From contig JADRCO010000772.1 of the NCBI GenBank assembly GCA_021464525.1, positions 1-26,688 on the forward strand: DNA of 26,688 nucleotides. Direction: 5' to 3'. Position 1 is the stretch's first letter, and every line of letters starts with the position of its first letter. This document shows, piece after piece, positions 12,283-19,426 of the stretch. The translations under genes and the position numbers were made by a program. Origin of the DNA: Rhizophagus sp. LPA8_4_AMF. Lineage: Eukaryota; Glomeromycota; Glomeromycetes; Glomerales; Glomeraceae. Under the pieces are notes generated by a model, which saw only the letters and a program-made list of their open reading frames with translations, ran no database searches and was not told the DNA's origin.

Positions 12283-13366
12283 TACCCTAATTTCGAAATA
12301 TTTTAGCTTTTAAAATGATAAATAGCAAATCTTTATCGGTAAAGAGTCTGAGTTAACTATAAAGTTTACGTATAAAATTTTTCCTTTACTTTTTTATATC
12401 AATGTCTTATTAAGATAATGAATAGTGAATAAATCTTTGGGACAAATAAATATATTGATAAATATCCTAACTGAAGAAAATTTATACAAAATTTTTTTAT
12501 TTAAATGTCAATCGATTTTTTTTTTACCATCTGATTAAAAATATATTTTATCTTACAGATCAAAATCGAGCGATTTTTCTTTTAATTCGCTTTAGAATTA
12601 TATTAAAAAATCAAAATATAAATAACTCATTTTCAATAATAAGAGTAATTATTTTATATAAAAGTAAAGCTAAAGCTTTAAATTACTTTTATAATGTGTT
12701 TAAGGTTTGCTAGTAATTTATCGTTTATAAAGATAGCAATTTGATCGAATAAATCTTAAGAAATAAATATTAGGAAATTTCCTTGTTGAAATCAGTATTT
12801 TTAATTATTTATAAACAGAATAAACAGATGAAAATTATAATGACCTCCATCTTGTATTTTATATTTTAATAATAAAATATAGTAAATTTACTATATTATC
12901 AGCGGATTGTCTAAATAATTTAATCATTAAATAGCTTACACAAATTATATGATTATTTACATAATATCCGTCTATCTGATATTCAAGTAAAAAAAAAATT
13001 AAACCGAATACGTGCTTTAAACTTACAAACTTCATCATAAATAAACTAAACAAAAAAAAAAAAACTACACTCATATAATTTATGATTGACATGATTTTAA
13101 CGTTATTATTACAATTATTATCTTATTCAAATTGAATACTACAATTGTAACTTAAACGAAGAGTCGCATTTCCAATTAAATATTAGTGATTTGGTGGCCA
13201 TACTATTATAATTAGAAAAGTTTGATTTAATATCATATTTAATTCAACGCTATAAAATGTATTTTATCATGTAAAAATTTTTTTATTCTAAAATATAAAA
13301 TCCATCCTTTTAATATCATAAAGAATTTGTTAGTACCGTAGTGGCATAAAAGGTTTGAATTTCTAA
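12283..13366. other. Intergenic region after gene C, no gene seen
   Basis: AT-rich, with no coding frame of normal composition on either strand. It begins with the 3' UTR of gene C, where AATAAA occurs at 12428-12433 and 12445-12450. No gene E-like partner follows gene C, unlike the A-B and D-E pairs. Confidence 0.5.
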
Positions 13367-13945
13367 TGATTCTTAATAATGAATCTTTTACAAAAGATGA
13401 AAAATCTAAAGCAATTAAAATGATAACTCATGACTATAATAAAGCAGTTTACAAGTTTATGAACGTGAAAAGAAGACTTGTGAATATTGTTGCAAACTCA
13501 ATATTGTGAGTACTATTTAATAGCAAATTTTCCATATTGGATATCTGAAATAATGAAACGATGATTTAATAAAGAAATGCAAGTATCTCGAAAATGTCAA
13601 TAAAAGCTATGTAATCTAAAATTATGTCAGTTGATACGTGCATTTTAAAATATTTAAAACCTATATAAGTCAAAATTCATTCAATTATAAGTAATAAATG
13701 TGCATACTTTTACATTGTCATGGTTAACTCAAAACCCATAAAATGGAAATTACAAGTCGTTCTGACGTAAATTTAAGAAAATATTTACAATCAAATCATG
13801 ATCAACTTAAATGGAAAGAAAGAATTGAAGATATTTTGGAACATTTCATCACTTTGGATTTAGAAGGTTTCGGAATATATGGAGTAAACTTGAAACATAA
13901 TATCTCAGTAAAAGTGGTACGATTCATATATGAGATCTGGGCCTA
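13367..13945 (+). pseudogene. Relic of a second kinase family (Cys-pair N-terminus plus kinase N-lobe)
   Basis: Fragments in different frames follow the order of the kinase type I know from AM fungi. From ATG 13367 there is FTKDEKSKAIKMI, a typical N-terminal helix. After a frame change comes TCEYCCKLNI near 13470-13500, a Cys-x2-Cys motif. Then, with in-frame stops, there are traces near 13530-13560 of the segment that is usually followed by WTSGN. At 13743 VNLRKYLQSNHDQLKWKERI is the typical hinge-to-alphaE stretch. The catalytic loop and C-lobe are missing: the sequence drifts after EDILEHF and reaches a stop at 13944-13946. Stops and frame changes make this a dead fragment, not a gene. 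Confidence 0.6.
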
Positions 13946-14470
13946 AAGACAAGTTTTGGGACATCAGATTTTTTTCATAAGACAGTAGAACTAGTGCCTG
14001 CTATGCGCAATTTTCATTCATCAGATATAGTTTTAATAGTTTGTATTGAAGTCCAAGTTTGGTGCTGCTTCAATTTAATTGTTAAATGTTCAACAGTAAT
14101 ATTTTTCTCCCGTGAAATAAATAGTCCCTCAAATCAGCGCATTTCGATTTTTCTTATCACTTGCAATTGGAGCAATCTCAATCTTAAGAGATTCAAGGAC
14201 CATAATCCTCACTTGCAAGTTGTTTCCATTTCGTACTAAGCATTTCACTTACTCTACAAGTAACATCAGACATTAATAAAAAATGTTAATTTGGTCAATT
14301 TTTGCACGTAAACGAGTATTTATAGCTATTACATAATTATTCTAATTATTCTGCTAACATAATATACACTATATATTTATTGGTTTACTGATTTTATAGT
14401 TTTTTGAATATTCTCTTAATCTTCAATCTCAACATTTGCTATAGAAGAGACTGAGATAAATTTATTATTG
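13946..14470. other. No gene seen
   Basis: An 81-codon open frame at 13994-14239 has unremarkable composition and no family features I recognise. The rest is AT-rich spacer. Confidence 0.4.
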
Positions 14471-14585
14471 TCATCCTCACCCCCTACCACTATTACTGCT
14501 ATTATTATTACTGCTGTGATTATTACTACTGTAATCTTTATTACTGCAATCATTACTACTATAACTATTACTATCGCCATCATTA
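14471..14585. repeat. Imperfect ATTACT/ATT trinucleotide-type repeat
   Basis: Degenerate tandem units of ATTACT and ATTATT form run after run across about 115 bp. Read on the minus strand they would give a Ser/Asn-rich low-complexity tail, directly downstream of the minus-strand gene remnant at 14583-15429, so this may be the decayed or low-complexity C-terminal coding end of that gene. Confidence 0.6.
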
Positions 14586-15429
14586 TTTTTCAAATCCTCT
14601 TGTAGTATTACTGTCATTTGATAAATCATTTTCATCCATTTGTTCAACCATTTTAATCATCTTGCTAACTACCATATATTCATAATTAAATATTTTCTCA
14701 AGTTGTTCTAAAATATGTGATTCTAAGCAACTTGTTACCAATAGGTAATGCATGAAAAGGAACATTTTTTATCAAAGCTGCGTCCTATAGCATACACGGG
14801 TTGTGATTCAAGTACATAATCAATATAATCTTTATTAACAAGTAGTTTATATAATTGTTCTGTTTCATAATGTATATTAGCTGAGATTCCACGTAATATA
14901 GTTGCATCTACTGAAAAAAATTCTGAGCCAACTACATGTTTACCATTAACAAAAACATTAGGTGTGCCAAGGTGAATTCTGTTGTAGGTAATATAATTGG
15001 CACTTTGCATTTTATTAAGAGGTGTACCTATATAAAAATTTTATTCACAATTATATTTAAATATGGTCTGCGAATGAACTAGTCTCAAAATAAATAAAAA
15101 AATTGAAACACACCTTTCATGTAATCTTCACCCTTCTGTTTGTTGTGTTGACTGCTTATCAGACTTGAGTTTGAGTGTTCTTATCCGATCTGCAAAATTT
15201 ATATTGAATATTTTACATTATGAACGTCAAAATAAGAAGGTGCAAAGTATTATCTACCTTCTAAATCTCTGTGATTATACCAATTAATCATGTGACATCT
15301 AAAATCATGCCAGACCAACTCTTCTTTTGATTCACCCGATTTGATCCATAAATTTTTCCGATTCCTGTCAGATAGTGAAATTGCAAGTTTGATGAATTGT
15401 GAAAATGAACTCAAACTCATATGTTTCAT
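14583..15429 (-). pseudogene. Minus-strand three-exon gene with two frame breaks, family not recognised
   Basis: A coding model on the minus strand: exon 1 from ATG at 15429 to 15258 (RKNLWIKSGESKEELVW), exon 2 15189-15114 (RIRTLKLKSDKQSTQQTEG), exon 3 from 15027 downwards (LGTPNVFVNGKHVVGSEFF). Splice sites are GTAGAT..TGCAG and GTGTGT..TATAG. Exon 2 needs one base fewer near GAAGGGTGA to keep frame. A second frame break at about 14760-14735 joins to a helical stretch (SHILEQLEKIFNYEYMVV). An in-frame stop lies directly upstream of the ATG. Composition is clearly protein-like, but I recognise no domain. It could be the C-terminal part of the Crinkler-like remnant just upstream on the same strand. 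Two indels suggest decay; sequencing error is possible. Confidence 0.4.
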
Positions 15430-15449
15430 TAGTTATTATTGACACAGTG

Positions 15450-15780
15450 GATTAGTCCTTTAAATGTATCAACAATTTCATCTTCTAGCTACTACTGCTG
15501 TACTTGTATATAACTTTATCACCTGGAATTAGCTGTTTTTCATCAATACATCTTTTAAAGGTGATACAGGGAAAAGGTGGTAAAATTATAATATAGTGTT
15601 ACATATGAAAGAGATCCATTTTCAGAATCTGAAAGTATCAGGATCGATATTGTCAAAATCACTTTTTTTTTATGTTTTCCATTAATTTACCAACGGTCTC
15701 ATTTTCATAAACAATTATCTCAAGAAAACTTTCACAAGAATAATCATCTACAGATAAACAACTAATATGAAATGTTTGTT
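15450..15780 (-). pseudogene. Possible Crinkler (CRN)-like N-terminal remnant
   Basis: On the minus strand at about 15750-15655 a frame reads VDDYSCESFLEIIVYE, then NETVGKLMENIKKK, and after an A-run DFDNIDPDTF. This resembles the ubiquitin-like N-terminus of Crinkler proteins, which AM fungi carry in many copies: hydrophobic strand, ENxTVGxLxxxIKKK, then a (D/N)FxNIDAD-type loop before an LxLWKV motif. The LWKV motif itself is not found; the frame reaches a stop. Farther on, KQLIPGDKVIYKY near 15545-15505 and EDEIVDTFKGLIHCVNNN near 15490-15436 are further coding-like pieces. Fragmented, so a pseudogene if the family call is right. The family call is tentative and rests on motif spacing alone. 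Confidence 0.35.
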
Positions 15781-15812
15781 GTAAAGCTTAAAAGGCAGGG
15801 AATTCGTTAACC

Positions 15813-15831
15813 AAAAAAAAAAAAAAAAAAA
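15813..15831. repeat. Homopolymer run of 19 A
   Basis: Uninterrupted A-run after GGCAGGGAATTCGTTAACC. It may be a microsatellite or the tail of an old retroposed copy; no poly(A) signal is evident upstream. Confidence 0.7.
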
Positions 15832-16550
15832 TCAGGGCACTTACATTTGTGCCACTACTGATTATAACAATGGCATGTGATAGTTGTGATACATAATAAT
15901 AGTCATAATGATGTAATTTATCAGCGATTGCTTCTTAAAAAATACTAGTCTTATTGTTTGTGGGAATTGTATTTAATGTTGGGCAGCATTATAATTATGG
16001 CCTACATTATACTTAAAATCGTGTGACAATATGCCAACCAATCAAAATCATAAAAAAATTTATAGCTCTTCTCATTTTTACGCAGTAAATTAAAATTTTA
16101 TCATTCAAGGGTTCTTTGAATCCGCGCTTAAATAAATTAAATGATTTCGGATTAAAGTGAATCCTATTCTAGTTGATTTAGAAGAACAAAAAGGTAAAAA
16201 TTAAAATTTTATATTTTTTTTCGTGTATTTATAAATCAAAGTTTCGTAATCATACTAACTTATAGTGGCACTTCGAAGTGAATCTATTGAATTCTTGTAA
16301 TTATATGATGAATTTAACGATCTAGTAATGAAAAAAAATAAACAATAAACTATTTAAGAATTTTATAGTGATATACATTTTAAAAAATATATGAAATGAA
16401 ACAATACAACAAAAATTACTAGGAAACGGGAACCATTGTGATTTCGGAATAAAAGAAGATAACTAAAATTAGCGGTGGGGTGAACAGAAAATTTATACAT
16501 TGTCAATGATGGTATATTTACGATTAATAGTAATAAATTTCTAGATAGTA
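15832..16550. other. No gene seen
   Basis: AT-rich with no protein-like frame. A slightly GC-richer stretch near 16100-16170 and another near 16420-16490 show no structure I can name. Confidence 0.4.
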
Positions 16551-16692
16551 TTTATTTGTGGATATTATTGATTCAACTAATTTATATCTCATAACTTTTT
16601 AATAATATTTTGACTAATAATGAAAGACTATATTGATAGATCTTTTATCCAATATTTGATATATATGTTTTTTATCTACCCTTTTAAATAAG
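16551..16692 (+). repeat. Dispersed repeat, copy 1
   Basis: About 140 bp match a second copy at 25950-26085 in the same orientation. Shared blocks include TTTATATCTCATAACTTTTT, TTTTATCCAATATTTGATA and CCTTTTAAATAA. No terminal inverted repeats are clear. It is non-coding and probably part of a longer transposable element or MITE. Confidence 0.75.
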
Positions 16693-16699
16693 CAAGAAT

Positions 16700-17150
16700 T
16701 TATTCGATAGAATTACACAGGCCAAAAAAATCATCTATAACTAACCAGGACCAGAATATAGTGCTGGCTAAAATTACAAATAGTTCTGGCCTGCACCCTA
16801 TATCACGTGATCTATGATCTAAAATCGAAAATCACAGTCAAACCGAAATTTAAAAAATTTGTCTTTATATCATATATCGGTATATCAAGGCCTGACTTAA
16901 ATCGGGTCGATTCTAAATCATTCAGATTGGCCGATCTGTATCTAAAGTGTGATCATCTTGTTAGAAGATCAAGTTGGCCCGTATCTCCATATTACGATAA
17001 ATGATCATTTTCTAGTTTTTATTCAAAAAATTATGATACATCGATTTTATAAAAAATATTTAGAGTCGATTGAACCGATTACAACCCTTACGTGCGAGTT
17101 TGACTCCAACTCGTGTCCACAATTTATTAGTTTTACTTATCTCGCGATTT
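16700..17150. other. GC-richer patch, probable transposon fragments
   Basis: This region has higher GC than its flanks, includes the octamer TCACGTGA at 16803-16810, and holds short stretches that read as mobile-element non-coding sequence (for example around 16741-16800 and 16880-16990). The open frames at 16807-17004 and 16949-17212 have no family resemblance, and I do not call them genes. No complete element with ends is visible. Confidence 0.3.
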
Positions 17151-17263
17151 TATTAACGAGAATTCTCCAGTTTGTACTGTACATAAATCACGCAGTTAAC
17201 CAGTTTATATAAAATTCTGCACAAGGTCGGACTACGAATAATTAATCCTACATGTTTATTTAC

Positions 17264-17600
17264 TTGACTTATATTATGAGAATTATCCAATCTTTTTAAA
17301 ATGACCTTAATTGGACCAGTACGAGTCCATACTTCGGCTTCTTGTTCTAAATTCCATCTCGGACTTCCATCCATACAGCGAATAAATCGTGCTGAAAGCT
17401 CTTTTCTCATTAATATTCTTGATTAAATCAAATTGAGATAGTCCATACTCTCCTTAGAATTTAATTGAGTAAATCTAATAAATTCATTTATTTTAGAGTT
17501 TCCACTAGACCAATTTGGAAAGCATTCTTTCAGGTTCATAATATCACATTTTTCACACCATTTCGTCGCGATTCGTTGATGATTCAGTGAAACAAATGGA
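17264..17600 (-). pseudogene. Minus-strand kinase relic (Cys-pair, WSSGN, N-lobe)
   Basis: On the minus strand the frame entering at about 17600 reads ATKWCEKCDIMNLKECF, then NWSSGNSKINEFIRFTQLN, then ESMDYLNLI before a TAA at 17425-17423. In another frame over the next 60 nt a glycine-loop remnant appears (KRAFSTIYS). Back in the first frame come DGSPRWNLEQEAEVWTRTGP and IKVILKRLDNS, with the beta-3 Lys, ending at a splice-donor-like CAA|GTAAAT at 17264/17263. The order matches the N-terminal half of a large kinase family in AM fungi. At least two indels and a stop are present, and no C-lobe was found downstream, so it is a truncated relic. Confidence 0.65.
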
Positions 17601-17649
17601 AAAAAAAAGTCACATCAAAAAAAATAATCGAAAAAAGACGGAAACACAA

Positions 17650-17825
17650 AAATCACAAAAAGAGAAGATCTTTAAATTCTGGTTAAGGAGACGACAGACT
17701 GGCATTTTTGGATCAACATTACGTACTAGCATCACGTGACATGAGTCGTTTACATAAGCATGTACCATAAATTTCTCCGGATCTAGAGCGTTCCCATGAA
17801 CAGAAGTTTCTAATGAAAGGGACAT
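17650..17825 (-). other. Short minus-strand open frame, coding-like
   Basis: From ATG at 17825 the frame gives LETSVHGNALDPEKFMVHAY and VMLVRNVDPKMPVCRLLNQN, a composition unlike the random frames here. It then runs into Phe-rich sequence. It lies upstream of the kinase relic on the same strand but matches no N-terminus I know. It may be a fossil exon or chance. Confidence 0.25.
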
Positions 17826-18001
17826 TTCTTAATTAGATCGGGATCCCGTTATAAATATTAATCGTGAAAGTGATGTGAGTGCGATTTAATTAATGCTTTA
17901 ACACTCTTTTTAACTGATCTATATGAACTGAAATGCCTTGCATTTTTTAGAGACATACAAAATAATTCACACGAGTTATTTCCAGGACGTAACTAGTCTT
18001 T

Positions 18002-18559
18002 TTAGCGAATTTTAGAGATGAAGAACAAATGAAAGCAGCGATTGACAAGTCAGCAAAAATTGACAGGATGGACAAGACTTAGATCATTCATGGAAAGAGG
18101 AGTCTTACCGTCATTATCTATAAATCGGTCAAACTAGAAAGTACTTGGGCAAGGCCAACATTCGATGTCCGTGAGCGAAGAAAAGATTTCTATCTTTTAA
18201 GTTCGGTTCAGGATACAGCTGCTACGCTGCCAAACCTACCGGTTGATGAGATAGTAGATACCATTAGTAGATTCAGGAAAAATTTGTTGAATGAAGAACC
18301 ACTAAAATTGCAATCTACTCCAATTAAAGAAGATATATCGACGGATAAAGTGATTGATACAATTAAGGATCTGTGGAATACTAACACAGAAGAAAAAACT
18401 AAGGACTTCTTTTCAAACAGTTTTTAAGTTCCGAAACGGACAATTGATTTTTCAGGAAATAGGATGAATGAGAGTATGGAAAGTAGCTGTACGACAACAA
18501 AAAAGTTTACTCTAGGAGAATTTTTAGAATACAGTGAAGTTAACATAACCCACCAATAG
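18002..18559 (+). pseudogene. Coding fossil with two in-frame stops, split by the MITE
   Basis: One frame from 18002 stays protein-like for about 185 codons except for a TAG at 18080-18082 and a TAA near 18424-18426. Segments are DEEQMKAAIDKSAKIDRMDK, then GKRSLTVIIYKSVKLE, STWARPTFDVRERRKDFYLL, DEIVDTISRFRKNLL and KVIDTIKDLW, and after the second stop ESSCTTTKKFTLGEFLEY. The frame is then cut by the MITE insertion at 18556. After it, a Lys-rich stretch at 18950-19150 (KKRALYGKKDVKQTTKGKGK) may be a continuation in another frame. It looks like a degraded ORF of a retroelement or an inserted gene; I do not recognise the family. Base composition is clearly less AT-rich than the kinase genes. 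Confidence 0.5.
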
Positions 18560-18942
18560 GGATGGGAACGACTCCATCAGTTTCACGAACTGGAACGAGT
18601 CGGAGTGAACCAAATTTGTGGAACTGACTTCAAAGTTCAAAACCGGTTCGGAACGGAGATCATTACCTGTAAAATAAACTTTTTCTTTTTTTTTCCAGAA
18701 CAAAACCGATTGAATATTCATAATTCCGGCCGGAATTATATGGTCTGCTCGGAAATCTCCTTATTTGAAAATTCCGTGTGTCGCAAATTTACTGGGAAAC
18801 AAAATTTCCTTTTTGGAAGTTTGTGTAATGTCACGTGACCCGTTCATGGAACCGTTCGTTCCTCAGTTCGGCTCGAAAATGATTCTAACGTTCGGCTTCA
18901 AAACCGACTTGAGTCACTCCACCTGGAACTTTTTCCATCCAT
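18556..18942. mobile_element. Non-autonomous hAT-type element (MITE), 387 bp, with 8-bp target duplication
   Basis: The element is flanked by the exact 8-bp direct repeat ACCCACCA at 18548-18555 and 18943-18950. The ends form imperfect terminal inverted repeats: left ATAGGGATGGGAACGACTCC, and the right end read inwards on the other strand ATGGATGGAAAAAGTTCC. An 8-bp duplication and short imperfect terminal repeats are hallmarks of the hAT superfamily. It is GC-richer than its surroundings, contains TCACGTGA at 18831-18838, and encodes no transposase. The 77- and 128-codon frames running through it are not genes. Confidence 0.75.
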
Positions 18943-19246
18943 ACCCACCAACAAAACCGGTTATACTGGAAACAGGTAGTTCAAAATATAGTAAGAAGAG
19001 GGCCTTATACGGAAAGAAAGATGTGAAACAGACGACAAAGGGGAAGGGAAAGCTAAGTACAAAAAGAAAAAACAGAGCAAAAATCGGTGATAGATTCATA
19101 ATAGTAGTCTTCGTTTCATGTAGTGTTATTGACTTCATAACGCATCTATAGATACTATGGAGTTAGTAGATAGCGTATATTTTTGTACTAATATGTATTT
19201 CTGTTTTTTTTTACTTTTGTAATTTTTACATATAACTGATAAATAT

Positions 19247-19290
19247 AATAAAGAAATGCGTGTTACTAACAAAACAAAAAAAAAAAAAAA
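19247..19290 (+). repeat. AATAAA plus poly(A) tract: likely 3' end of a retroposed transcript
   Basis: AATAAA at 19247-19252 is followed 23 nt later by a 15-A run at 19276-19290 (with AAAAC just before), the layout of a polyadenylated RNA copied into DNA. It lies directly upstream of the gene D promoter block and may be the 3' end of the fossil at 18002-19151. Confidence 0.5.
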
Positions 19291-19309
19291 TTCAGCCAAT
19301 CATTTTTGC

Positions 19310-19406
19310 TGCGCCGCGGAGAAAATTCCCCGAATTGTGTCACATTAATGCATAAGTATATAAAAAGGTATTGTTTCGTTTCTAAAAATCCAAATGGCTC
19401 TTAAAA
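19310..19406 (+). promoter_or_regulatory. Promoter-proximal block of gene D with TATA box
   Basis: This matches the block before gene C: AAATTCC.CCGAATTGTGTCACAT at about 19322-19346, TATATAAAAAGG at 19357-19368, then TTTCGTTT. The TATA box is about 40 bp upstream of the start codon, implying a very short leader. It begins about 20 bp after the poly(A) tract at 19276-19290, so the retroposed piece sits right at the edge of the conserved block. Confidence 0.6.
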
Positions 19407-19426
19407 ATGACGACCAGTACCAATAA
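19394..19426 (+). promoter_or_regulatory. Overlapping upstream ORF of 10 codons in gene D
   Basis: An ATG at 19394 opens a 10-codon frame ending TAA at 19424-19426, overlapping the main ATG (19407) in another frame. Gene C has no ATG at the matching place. If the leader starts at the TATA box, this ATG would be met first and could lower translation of gene D (inference). Confidence 0.4.

Noticed and set aside
12859..13092. Minus-strand hydrophobic open frame (possible small membrane protein)
   Set aside because: Its Phe/Ile/Leu richness follows from A-runs; no conserved start context, neighbours or paralogue in the window.
14471..14585. CRISPR-like or satellite array
   Set aside because: Units are degenerate 3-6 bp with no spacers; it is simple low-complexity sequence, and the genome is eukaryotic.
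18605..19151. Plus-strand open frames of 77 and 128 codons and the minus-strand frame at 18914-19138
   Set aside because: They run through the hAT-type MITE boundaries and so are not single genes; only the Lys-rich end past 18950 might be a fossil of the interrupted ORF.
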